Source: Thermodesulfobacteriota bacterium (GTDB lineage: Bacteria > Desulfobacterota > BSN033 > UBA1163). Taken from it: DNA of 8,207 bases. The notes beneath the pieces are model-generated. The model was not told the origin of the DNA. It searched no databases and saw only the letters and a list, made by a program, of their open reading frames with translations. Location of the stretch: the NCBI GenBank assembly GCA_030024065.1, contig JASEIE010000185.1:1-8207 (forward strand), given 5' to 3'. Made by a program: the position numbers and the translations under genes. Below, in pieces: positions 1 through 5,969 of the stretch; the first letter of the stretch is position 1, and every line of letters starts with the position of its first letter.

Positions 1-369
1 TCCTTAACCTTGTTCGGAGGGAATGAAAGGGTCATAGGTCTACACCGCCTTATCGCATTTATCTCCTCACCAAACTGCAGGGGATCTTTTTCCTTAAGGC
101 AGTCCAAACCCGAAAATTCTACCTCTCTTATTCCCTCGCCTTTCATTTGAAAGTCTCGGACCGGGCTAAACGCGTCATTCCCACGCATGTTTGGTCCCTG
201 AAATGCCGATCCTTATTCTTAAACGTGAATTCTTCAATTGCCTCACTTTCATAGGAAATCCCTTTTTTTAGTAGTACAATTTAACACTTTTTGGTTGAGG
301 AATCAACATCGATAGAATGGAGTGAATGCCTCCCTCTTTTTTTATATCTCAGATAGCCAGGAGAGGATT
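1..369. other. Gene-free left edge, probably degenerate intergenic repeat
   Basis: No gene can be supported. On the minus strand, three frames are partly open over the same bases. One runs from ATG 188 off the left edge (about 62 codons, with AGGGA 6 bases upstream). One is a 25-codon frame from ATG 252 to 175. One has no start and contains a VGMT string. Several frames open at once, and the TGGGAATGACGCG at 183-171 resembles intergenic repeat ends, so dispersed repeat remnant seems likelier than coding. A weak leftward sigma70-like pair, TTGATT (306-301) and TAAATT (283-278) with 17-base spacing, is visible. A small GTTGA-GGAA-TCAAC hairpin (294-307) has no T-tract on the transcribed strand, so I do not call an operon terminator. 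Confidence 0.4.
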
Positions 370-864
370 TCAGGGGCAACGATCAACAAAATCCTTGAGT
401 GTTTTGATCAGAGCCCCTCTCTCGGCATATACCTTTCCCTTATCAATGGTTTTGCTTCTTTCCAGCATCTCTTTTACAGCGGATTCCAGGCCCTCTATAT
501 CATAAACAACTTTTATAAACTCATTCCCCACCAATCGGTGTGCAAGCTCCATTTGGTGGTCATCAACGTGTTCCCCGTAACGCTGGCTTCGTGGGACGAC
601 CACAATGGGAACTTGAAATCGGAGGGCATTTAAAATGGTCCCAGCCCCGCCGTGCCCAATCACCAATGAAGCCTTCTGGAAATAAGAAAGGCTTTCTTGA
701 TAGGACGTATGGCTAAAATGTTTAGCATGTTGTGGTTCATAGGGGATAGATCCAATTTGCATGACCACTTCCTCATTCAGCCGGCCTGCCACCTCATCCA
801 TCTTCTTGATCAGCCGCGTGAATTCATTGACTTTCACCATCGTCCCTATCGTCACAAAGATCAA
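370..864 (-). CDS. Alg13-like glycosyltransferase catalytic subunit (PssE/EpsF/Cps14G type)
   Basis: A 164-residue protein matching the C-terminal, donor-binding half of family 28 GT-B enzymes (Glyco_tran_28_C). Visible: MIFVTIGTMVKVNEFTRLIKK... at the N-terminus, VVMQIGSIPYEP (33-44), ASLVIGHGGAGTILNAL (65-81) with the glycine-rich UDP-sugar site, VVVPRSQRYGEHVDDHQMELA (88-108) with the conserved PR, E-H-x-D-D-H-Q cluster, then a C-terminal helix. The enzyme forms a working transferase with the Alg14-like subunit on the cytoplasmic face of the membrane, using a UDP-sugar (GlcNAc, Glc, Gal and GlcA donors are known in relatives). The start is TTG at 864, shown by GGAGGGAG 6 bases upstream, the TTGA overlap with the previous stop, and the fact that the conserved MIFVTIGT strand begins exactly there. 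An ATG-only rule would wrongly trim eight residues. It is the last recognisable gene of the run, and no terminator is seen after it. Confidence 0.9.
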   Translation of the reverse strand: MIFVTIGTMVKVNEFTRLIKKMDEVAGRLNEEVVMQIGSIPYEPQHAKHFSHTSYQESLSYFQKASLVIGHGGAGTILNALRFQVPIVVVPRSQRYGEHVDDHQMELAHRLVGNEFIKVVYDIEGLESAVKEMLERSKTIDKGKVYAERGALIKTLKDFVDRCP

Positions 865-1340
865 ATCAATCTCCCTCCATAGACAGCCTTGGGGCCGGTC
901 TTTTTCAAAAGTTCAGGCCATTGCACGAGAAACAGGTCCACAATCGGGTAAAGGACTTTCCCTGTTAGGGACAAATCTTTAACCCGAGTCAATGTTTCGA
1001 GATAGATCAACCGGGTTCGAAATAATAGCTTCCCCAAGTAGAATGCTGGAATGGCTATTTCAGCTCCGGTTGAAAAAAGGATGGATGGCTTCTCAATCCA
1101 AAATATCCGAAGGAGCTGGAAACTGTTTACAACCGCTGTGAGGAAAACGGCCATCAAAGAGGTGTAGCCCAAGATGACTCTAAGTTGGTAAATCCTTCTG
1201 ACCTCATCGATTTGTATCCCTTTCAAAGTGGGAAGGTCATGGACGATCAAAAAAAGGTCATGCCCCTTGAAGGCCTCTATGATACTCATGGCCTCCGTGA
1301 GATGCCCCCCACTTGAAGTAAGAATTCCAATACGCTTCAT
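861..1340 (-). CDS. Alg14-like glycosyltransferase membrane/acceptor subunit (PssD/EpsE/Cps14F type)
   Basis: A 159-residue protein matching the Alg14 family, which corresponds to the N-terminal half of a MurG-type GT-B enzyme. Visible motifs: the N-terminal strand and glycine loop RIGILTSSGGHLTE (3-16), a long hydrophobic stretch (about 55-80) expected to lie in or on the membrane, STGAEIAIPAFYLGKLL (90-106), YLETLTRVKDLSLTGK (113-128), FLVQWPEL (137-144) and YGGRL (154-158) at the very end. These are the usual Alg14/PssD marks. In characterised pairs (yeast Alg13-Alg14, pneumococcal Cps14F-Cps14G) this subunit anchors and activates the catalytic partner and helps bind the lipid-linked acceptor. 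The partner is the next gene, whose TTG start overlaps this gene's TGA by four bases, so the two should be made in equal amounts. Full length for a split subunit. If GTG 1343 is used, it is one residue longer. Confidence 0.88.
   Translation of the reverse strand: MKRIGILTSSGGHLTEAMSIIEAFKGHDLFLIVHDLPTLKGIQIDEVRRIYQLRVILGYTSLMAVFLTAVVNSFQLLRIFWIEKPSILFSTGAEIAIPAFYLGKLLFRTRLIYLETLTRVKDLSLTGKVLYPIVDLFLVQWPELLKKTGPKAVYGGRLI
871..878 (-). promoter_or_regulatory. Ribosome binding site that decides a TTG start
   Basis: GGAGGGAG sits inside the end of the Alg14-like gene, 6 bases before TTG at 864. The next in-frame ATG, at 840, lies far from any such site and would delete the first conserved strand of the Alg13-like protein. 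The site therefore supports TTG as the real start. Confidence 0.7.
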
Positions 1341-1350
1341 CACCCATAAG

Positions 1351-1355
1351 CCTCC
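1351..1355 (-). promoter_or_regulatory. Ribosome binding site of the Alg14-like gene
   Basis: GGAGG lies 10 bases before the ATG at 1340 and 7 bases before an in-frame GTG at 1343, the codon immediately upstream. Both starts are feasible and differ by one residue. I prefer ATG for codon type. The 85-base gap between the GNAT stop and this start shows nothing else. Confidence 0.6.
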
Positions 1356-1425
1356 ATTCGAAGAAGAAAAAAGACATTCACTTCGTATCTTACAGGCGGA
1401 GGAACATTCATCTCCCGGGTTACCC

Positions 1426-2427
1426 CTACTCCATTTTCAATAAACGAATTAGCCGGGCACCGATGGGAGTATTGATCAACCGCCACATTCTTTTCCACAA
1501 CCATGGTCGAACGGGAGTCAAATTCTTTTCATAGAAATAATAAGGAAACTTTTGGGCTCCCCATTTTTCTTTAAAATTCATAAGGGCAACATCCTCTTTT
1601 GGGGAGGTCATTAAATCATAATATCTTCTCCCTTTCTGAATCGTCAAGCATATCCCATGGTGGACAAGAAGGTCGTTGGGACATAAGGATAGATATTTCT
1701 GGGCTGAGGCGGCAAAAAAATAGTAGGTCGTATCGGGTGAAAAAAGAAAGATGACCCCTGCAAGAACCTCATCATTGAGTTTCGCCAGCAAAATCTTCGC
1801 CTTGCCCTGCTGGGCAAGATCGCGATCAATGGCATGAAGCATTTTCTTGGTCCAAATGTTAAAAGCCTCATTCCGCCTCATCGTCTCCGAGTAAAGACCA
1901 TAGAGGACGTCTATCTCTTCGGGTTGGGTCGCTTCATGGATGCTCACACCCGACTTCTCAGCTTTTCTAATATCCCTCCTCACCCTCTTTTTATAACCTT
2001 TCCATAACTGTTCCTCATCCACTCCCTGGAGATCAAGCAAATGGGTGACGGCCATTTCCTGTTGGTACCCATTCAGGTCAGGAATGTCACTTGTGAAGTT
2101 TCTCCCGATCCGGATGAAGTGGATCCCGCCTTTTCTTATGGATTTTTCGAAAAGAAACAGGGTCATGGGGATCAACTGGAAATCCCCTACAAATCCTCCA
2201 TAAGGAACGTTGGAATAGAACATTTTAATGAGGCCAAAGTTGAAAATCATCCCTGGAAGGACTAAACAAATTTTTCCGTCTTTTTCCAGGCAGTAGGCCA
2301 CGACAGGCCCCTTGAACCCTTCTTGCAGTACCCGAAACCACTCTTCTCTATTAAAGAAACAAGAAGAGTTTTCAAATAAAAACTGAAGGACTTCCGGATC
2401 CTCTATGGGGCGCTTAGAAACGATCAT
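1426..2427 (-). CDS. FemAB/BioF2-like GNAT-fold acyltransferase
   Basis: A 333-residue protein of the FemAB-like double-GNAT class. The N-terminal half shows FFNREEWFRVL (24-34) and FYSNVPYGGFVGD (70-82), typical of the first GNAT lobe. Next comes LWKGYKKRVRRDIRKAEKSG (141-160), a basic helix conserved in FemAB and Acetyltransf_6 proteins. Then KILLAKLNDEVLAGVIFLFS (201-220), YYFFAASAQKYLSLCPNDLL (225-244) and YYDLMTSPKEDVALMNFKEKWGA (269-291), which matches the family's D-F-G...FK-x-x-F/W-G block that closes the second lobe. Known relatives add amino acids to peptidoglycan from aminoacyl-tRNA (FemX) or are PEP-CTERM/exopolysaccharide-associated proteins of unproven substrate. No transmembrane span is seen, so it is probably cytoplasmic or peripheral through its basic C-terminus. 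Its start overlaps the acetyltransferase stop (ATGA) with no strong ribosome site, so coupled synthesis is likely. Its donor and acceptor here are unknown. Confidence 0.82.
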   Translation of the reverse strand: MIVSKRPIEDPEVLQFLFENSSCFFNREEWFRVLQEGFKGPVVAYCLEKDGKICLVLPGMIFNFGLIKMFYSNVPYGGFVGDFQLIPMTLFLFEKSIRKGGIHFIRIGRNFTSDIPDLNGYQQEMAVTHLLDLQGVDEEQLWKGYKKRVRRDIRKAEKSGVSIHEATQPEEIDVLYGLYSETMRRNEAFNIWTKKMLHAIDRDLAQQGKAKILLAKLNDEVLAGVIFLFSPDTTYYFFAASAQKYLSLCPNDLLVHHGICLTIQKGRRYYDLMTSPKEDVALMNFKEKWGAQKFPYYFYEKNLTPVRPWLWKRMWRLINTPIGARLIRLLKME

Positions 2428-3014
2428 GAATCACCGTCACTCTTTCCAATATTTTTCCCCCTCTCCTTGATCGTTTTTGCCGGGTTCCCTATGACCACAT
2501 GATAAGATGGAACAGCCTTTGTCACCACAGACCCTGCGCCTACGACTGCCCCCCTCCCTATGGTCACACCCATGAGGATTTTGGATCCCGAACCGATCCA
2601 GACATCTTCTTCGATCTTGATCTTTTTGGCGACAAACCCTTGTTGATTGATTGGTTTATCAGCATCTTGATAAATATGATTGAAATCAACGATATCATTG
2701 TGCGGCGAGATCAATACATTGTCACCTATTTCTATTTCTCCATTGCTTGTCACGACAGTATACTCACCGATATAGACATTATTCCCGATGATGATCTTTC
2801 CCCTTTCCGAGGTGCTGATGACGACCCCCTTTTCTATACTCACATGGTCTCCGATATGGATAGGACAGCTTTTCTTTAAGGCCAGTTTTACTCCTTCATA
2901 GATCTTCACGTCTTGACCGATGGATCCTCCGTTTATCCATAAAATTGTCTTCCAAAAAAGGACTCGAAGGCTGAGGCCAAAATGGATAAACTGCTTCAAT
3001 AATATTCTCAACAT
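2424..3014 (-). CDS. Left-handed beta-helix (hexapeptide repeat) acyltransferase
   Basis: A 196-residue cytoplasmic enzyme, probably a trimer, that transfers an acyl group (usually acetyl from acetyl-CoA) to a hydroxyl or amino group of a sugar. Hexapeptide repeats begin near residue 30 (GGSIGQDVKIYEGV) and continue as IHIGDHVSIEKG, IIIGNNVYIGEY and IEIGDNVLISPH. The coil is interrupted by the loop DFNHIYQDADKPINQQG (110-126) with His113 as the expected catalytic base. It then closes with KIEEDVWIGSG, GVTIGRGAVVGAGSVVTKAVP and GNPAK (176-180), the classic end of the maltose/galactoside/WcaF-type acetyltransferases. The first 28 residues are unusually hydrophobic and basic for this family and may be an amphipathic membrane-binding helix. 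The start is fixed by GGAGAGGG, 7 bases upstream. The stop overlaps the next start as ATGA, so it is translationally coupled to the GNAT protein. Substrate unknown; the amino sugar made by the upstream aminotransferase is one candidate. Confidence 0.9.
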   Translation of the reverse strand: MLRILLKQFIHFGLSLRVLFWKTILWINGGSIGQDVKIYEGVKLALKKSCPIHIGDHVSIEKGVVISTSERGKIIIGNNVYIGEYTVVTSNGEIEIGDNVLISPHNDIVDFNHIYQDADKPINQQGFVAKKIKIEEDVWIGSGSKILMGVTIGRGAVVGAGSVVTKAVPSYHVVIGNPAKTIKERGKNIGKSDGDS

Positions 3015-3273
3015 CGCTTCACCCTCTCCGGTTAAATAACTGAATCCTCTCTCGCCTGAAAGGCGATGGGTTTCAAGAGCAGATCAACTTCAAATCGATT
3101 TTGACTTAGATTTCATATTTCCGCCATTCCTTCTATGTCAAAAACAGAGCTTGCCCCGCACTTGATGCGGGGAATCCAGTTTCCTATAGTTCCCTGCCTT
3201 CGCAGGGACAACGCCTGGATGCCCGCTTTCGCGAGCATGACAAGAACGGGGTTACTCCATTTTGCTACGCCTT
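3015..3273. other. Repeat-bearing gap between GT39 and acetyltransferase genes
   Basis: About 259 bases without a believable gene. Positions 3154-3238 carry three consecutive hairpins (separate entry). The remainder holds a 5-bp hairpin TCGCC/GGCGA (3052-3066) and a 10-bp palindrome AAATCGATTT (3092-3101). No T-tract follows either hairpin on the transcribed strand, and no clear promoter is visible. A good ribosome site (GGAGAGGG, 3029-3022) ends the gap, 7 bases before the acetyltransferase ATG. Confidence 0.6.
3154..3238. repeat. Composite intergenic repeat of three tandem hairpins
   Basis: Three short stems in a row. CCCCGCA-CTTGA-TGCGGGG spans 3154-3172 (perfect 7 bp). TCCCTGC-CTTC-GCAGGGA spans 3191-3208 (perfect 7 bp). 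ATGCCCGC-TTTC-GCGAGCAT spans 3219-3238 (8 bp with one C-A mismatch). Spacers are about 18 and 10 bases. The plus strand reads in one frame as MRGIQFPIVPCLRRDN then AWMPAFASMT. This is the artefact peptide of the very widespread 'GIQ...WIPAFAGMT' intergenic repeats of environmental bacteria. It is a dispersed repeat, not a gene, and begins only about 35 bases after the GT39 stop codon. Confidence 0.75.
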
Positions 3274-4788
3274 TTATTTCGGCTGCAGCTCCCTTCTCCA
3301 CAAAGAAACCTCTTGATTCTCAGAAATCTTCATCCACCCCTCTAAATGGGGAAGTCTTTCCACAAAGGACCGGGGATATCCTCCTGAGTGATGGACATTG
3401 GTGTCATCATAGATTCGAGATTTTTTAATCAAGATGTGACTGACCCGGGCATATTGAAGGATACCATTCATTTCGTTTGTGCTTTTTCCCCAGAAGAGCA
3501 GGTCCAAACCTAATTTTTTCTCATATCGAGAAAATAACACGGCACCCCAGACAACCCTCCGCTCTGCATAAATTAAAAGATTCTCCTCTGGATAGAGAAT
3601 GTTTGCATCTACAGGAACATTCTTCTTTATATATTCAAATCCCTCTTTTATCTCAGGGGAAATCTGTCTCTGCTGATAAACATAAATGGAGGTACTCATA
3701 AACTGAATAAGGCAGAGTATAACGATGACGATTTTCCATTTCTTTCCCAAAGAGACCAAAGAGGGAGTCAACAAGGCAATCAGGAACGGAACAATCGGGA
3801 TGAGATAACGAATATCTGTGACGATTCCAAACAATATGATAAATAGAATGAGATAACTAATCACAGGCACCCAAAGAATACGGCCTTTAAGATCCCATCT
3901 CCTGAAACGGAAAAAATGGAAGAAAAGAAGGAATAGGAAGGCAAAGCCGAAGTATTTGACAATATCGAGAGGATTAGTCAGATAGGAGTTAAGATATTCC
4001 CTCCATCTCATACCCGTCCCAGCCATAGAAAGACGGATAGAGATATTCGACCATCCGATGGTATTCAATTGACTTGTGATATTTGATTTCCGCCAGTTTG
4101 AATCATAGAGATAAATGATCAGGATGGGAATGATAAAAAATACAAGCCCTTTAAGAAGAGGCCAAAATCTTCTTCGTTCTTTCCATACAATCAAGAGGAA
4201 AAATCCGGGAAAGAAGAAAACAGAATTGAGCTTTGTGAAATAAGCCAATCCCGAGGCTACCCCCGCCTCCATATATCTTCTCTTCCATATGAAATAAAGG
4301 CTGAGTGTAGTCATTGCAGTCATGGGAATGTCCATATAGAATAGCGTGCTGAAACTCACCACCATGGGTACTGTGGTCATTATGAGAGCAGATAGCCATC
4401 TCCCTTCTTCCCCTGAAACTTCTCTGGTTAAGAGAGAAACCACCCAAACTAAAAGGACAAAGAATAGAATATGATAGGCCTGTGCAACGGCCTGAGAAAT
4501 ACCTCCTGTAATCTTCCAGAGGAAAGCGAGAATAAGATGCCAGAAAGGAGGAGTATTATAGTAAAACCCAGGTGAATTTCCAGATTCATAAAGCGAACTG
4601 AAGGCCACCCTTTTGCCCGCCTCATAGATATTTTGAGCAAAATGATAGTGATGGGATTCATCTCCCAGGCTGACATCTGTGGTCATTCCATTGATGACAA
4701 TGATTCCAGCAGTTAGGACAAGTAAAATCCAGAATAATTTCCTATGGTCAACTTTCCATCTCATATCTATTTCTTTGCAATCTTTCAT
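3274..4788 (-). CDS. GT39/ArnT-like membrane glycosyltransferase (GT-C fold)
   Basis: A 504-residue polytopic inner-membrane protein with roughly nine to eleven hydrophobic spans, the first at about 18-36 and the last near 360-375. A soluble C-terminal domain of about 120 residues follows. Just after span 1, GDESHHYHFA puts Asp43-Glu44 in the first non-cytoplasmic loop, where GT-C enzymes of the PMT/ArnT family keep their catalytic acidic pair. FYMDIPMTA (Asp153) matches the second conserved acidic position, and IRYLIPIVPFL (about 336-346) matches the Y-LxPxxP block of the family. Such enzymes move a sugar from a polyprenyl-phosphate donor to a glycan, lipid or protein on the outer face of the membrane. 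In this cluster, side-branch addition to the polysaccharide or lipid is the likely role. Start: ATG at 4788. A TTG at 4812 is in frame but has no binding site, and ATG 4764 is also possible. Unlike its neighbours, the gene overlaps nothing and is flanked by repeat-filled gaps. Confidence 0.85.
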   Translation of the reverse strand: MKDCKEIDMRWKVDHRKLFWILLVLTAGIIVINGMTTDVSLGDESHHYHFAQNIYEAGKRVAFSSLYESGNSPGFYYNTPPFWHLILAFLWKITGGISQAVAQAYHILFFVLLVWVVSLLTREVSGEEGRWLSALIMTTVPMVVSFSTLFYMDIPMTAMTTLSLYFIWKRRYMEAGVASGLAYFTKLNSVFFFPGFFLLIVWKERRRFWPLLKGLVFFIIPILIIYLYDSNWRKSNITSQLNTIGWSNISIRLSMAGTGMRWREYLNSYLTNPLDIVKYFGFAFLFLLFFHFFRFRRWDLKGRILWVPVISYLILFIILFGIVTDIRYLIPIVPFLIALLTPSLVSLGKKWKIVIVILCLIQFMSTSIYVYQQRQISPEIKEGFEYIKKNVPVDANILYPEENLLIYAERRVVWGAVLFSRYEKKLGLDLLFWGKSTNEMNGILQYARVSHILIKKSRIYDDTNVHHSGGYPRSFVERLPHLEGWMKISENQEVSLWRRELQPK

Positions 4789-4846
4789 GACGGGTTCGTC
4801 ACCCTCAAACAACGAAAATTATCAAGTATTATCTTCCCCCTTGACG

Positions 4847-4866
4847 CCTGCCTGCCGGTAGGCAGG
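4847..4866. repeat. Intergenic near-palindrome, CCTGCCT...AGGCAGG
   Basis: CCTGCCT (4847-4853) pairs with AGGCAGG (4860-4866) around GCCGGT. The whole 20 bases are self-complementary except for one G-T pair. Flanking CCCCC (4836-4840) and GGGGG (from about 4866) could extend the stem. It resembles a short dispersed palindromic repeat rather than a protein operator. Confidence 0.55.
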
Positions 4867-4915
4867 GGGGAGGATTGAAGTGGGGGTGGACATGGTATGT
4901 TCCCCCTCACCCTCG

Positions 4916-4938
4916 CCCTCTCCCACCAAGGGAGAGGG
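4916..4938. repeat. Intergenic inverted repeat, CCCTCTCCC / GGGAGAGGG
   Basis: CCCTCTCCC (4916-4924), loop ACCAA, GGGAGAGGG (4930-4938): a perfect 9-bp stem. It is preceded by a CCCCCTCACCCTCG run (4902-4915). This looks like a type of palindromic intergenic repeat common in bacterial genomes. On the transcribed strand it is followed by G-rich sequence, not a T-tract, so it is not an intrinsic terminator. It could still fold in the mRNA and affect 3' stability of the upstream genes. Confidence 0.6.
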
Positions 4939-4997
4939 GGATAATCGGGTTATTTTCTAGGTAAAGTTAACAGGATTCATCAAATCTCTCGTCCTTT

Positions 4998-5969
4998 TCA
5001 TCCCCCGCTCCTATTTGCACCTTTCACTCCATAACAGGTCAGTATCGCTCCATGTTTTAAACGGCTCTCTAAATAAGTGAAAGGGCCTGCCAGTAAGGTG
5101 CAAAGGACCCAAATTATCCTCTGGACAACGGTTATCTTTCCTCTGCCTTCCTCACGCCATGCCTTTTGGGGTTCGAGACTTGGGAAAAGGGAAATCACCA
5201 GTGTCGGGGGATGCCACCAGTTCATAAAATGGTCAATCTTTTCAACTTTGAATCCAATTTTTTTCAACAAAGAGATGAGGGTTTTTGGCTCAAAATAGTA
5301 GAGATCCCTTGGGACATCGAAGGCTGCCCATCTGTCTTTAAAGATTTTACGTTGAAAAGAATTCTTATTAGGTACCTGGATAATTAAAAATCCATCTTCT
5401 TTCAAAATGCAATGAATCTCCCGACACACCTCTTCGGGATGATGGGTATGCTCTAAAACATTGTATAATGTCACGATATCAAAAAAGCGGTCAGAGTAGC
5501 TGGCATTAAATAAATCCCCTTTGATGACATTGAGCCGCAAATGTTCCCTGGCATAGTCCGTTGAATCAGAAGTCTCCACTCCATATGTCTCAAATCCATT
5601 CTTCCGGAATACATCGAGGCGATCTCCTGTGCCACACCCTACATCCAGGACCTTCCCGGAAGTACGACCGGTAAATTTTATAACCTTCGAAACTTCATCC
5701 TTTAATAAATGATACCGATACTCTTTCTCCAATCTTCTCATCCATTTTGTCAGTAACGAATCAGCCTCCAGGGTCTCCTTCCACGAATAGGCCTCCGGAT
5801 AAAATTGTCCTATCTCCTCCTGCGAGGGTCTGGGGTTAATATAGAGAAGTCCACACCCCCGACATTCGACGACATCGAATTCGTCTTCCGTAATCCCAAA
5901 TTTGTCCTTTTTTCTGAAAAGAACTTGCGTGTCATCAAGCCCACAAAGGTTACAGTTTACATACTCCAT
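4998..5969 (-). CDS. Class I SAM-dependent methyltransferase with N-terminal CxxC knuckles
   Basis: A 323-residue cytoplasmic enzyme. It begins with a small cysteine motif, NCNLCG (Cys6, Cys9) and ECRGCG (Cys36, Cys39), two CxxC knuckles expected to bind zinc, followed by YINPRPSQEEI. The Rossmann methyltransferase domain follows: motif I VLDVGCGTG (107-115), the acidic ribose-binding Glu132 in GVETSD, GDLF (151-154), then YNVLEH (169-174) and HHPEE, and LKEDGFLIIQVPN (about 189-201), typical of Methyltransf_11/23 proteins. The C-terminal part has a hydrophobic segment (about 281-300) that may touch the membrane. Known relatives with this layout are common in O-antigen and capsule clusters. 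Sugar C-methyltransferases also carry a Cys-rich N-terminus, but they are longer (about 400 residues) with an extra C-terminal domain that is absent here. Its start is fused to the aminotransferase stop (TAATG) and has only a weak AGAG site, so translation is probably coupled. Target (sugar O-, N- or C-methylation) unknown. Confidence 0.88.
   Translation of the reverse strand: MEYVNCNLCGLDDTQVLFRKKDKFGITEDEFDVVECRGCGLLYINPRPSQEEIGQFYPEAYSWKETLEADSLLTKWMRRLEKEYRYHLLKDEVSKVIKFTGRTSGKVLDVGCGTGDRLDVFRKNGFETYGVETSDSTDYAREHLRLNVIKGDLFNASYSDRFFDIVTLYNVLEHTHHPEEVCREIHCILKEDGFLIIQVPNKNSFQRKIFKDRWAAFDVPRDLYYFEPKTLISLLKKIGFKVEKIDHFMNWWHPPTLVISLFPSLEPQKAWREEGRGKITVVQRIIWVLCTLLAGPFTYLESRLKHGAILTCYGVKGANRSGG

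Larger units (their letters stand above)
4789..4997. other. Repeat-bearing gap between methyltransferase and GT39 genes
   Basis: About 209 bases without a gene. It holds two different inverted repeats (4847-4866 and 4916-4938, listed separately), both rich in runs of C or G. On the minus strand, the stretch just ahead of the GT39 gene is AT-rich with two GATAAT copies (about 4834-4819), which could serve as -10 elements for a fresh promoter. I see no convincing -35 partner. A short GAGGGTGACG stretch precedes the ATG. Confidence 0.6.

Noticed and set aside
175..252. 25-codon minus-strand frame from ATG 252
   Set aside because: Very short, with a weak ribosome site, and overlapped by two other open frames in what looks like repeat remnant.
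319..344. GGAG...CTCC followed by a run of seven T on the plus strand, considered as a terminator
   Set aside because: The stem is only four base pairs, points against the operon direction, and no plus-strand gene ends nearby.
322..633. 103-residue plus-strand frame
   Set aside because: Antisense to the Alg13-like gene, with no recognisable domain.
2499..2879. 126-residue plus-strand frame
   Set aside because: It lies wholly antisense to the hexapeptide acyltransferase, whose repeat periodicity is unmistakable. The plus-strand product has no motif.
3154..3238. CRISPR array
   Set aside because: The three stems differ in sequence, and there is no repeat-spacer regularity or cas gene.
3113..3301. 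62-residue frame on the minus strand, and a 97-residue frame on the plus strand (3135-3428)
   Set aside because: Both are read-through of the three-hairpin repeat into the end of the GT39 gene. The peptides are the known artefacts of this repeat type, with no conserved domain.
4789..4812. TTG start eight codons upstream for the GT39 gene
   Set aside because: No ribosome site precedes it, and the added residues lie before the first membrane span. ATG 4788 is preferred, though its own site is weak too.
4916..4938. Hairpin considered as a rho-independent terminator
   Set aside because: No T-tract follows on either strand; it is better explained as a dispersed palindromic repeat.
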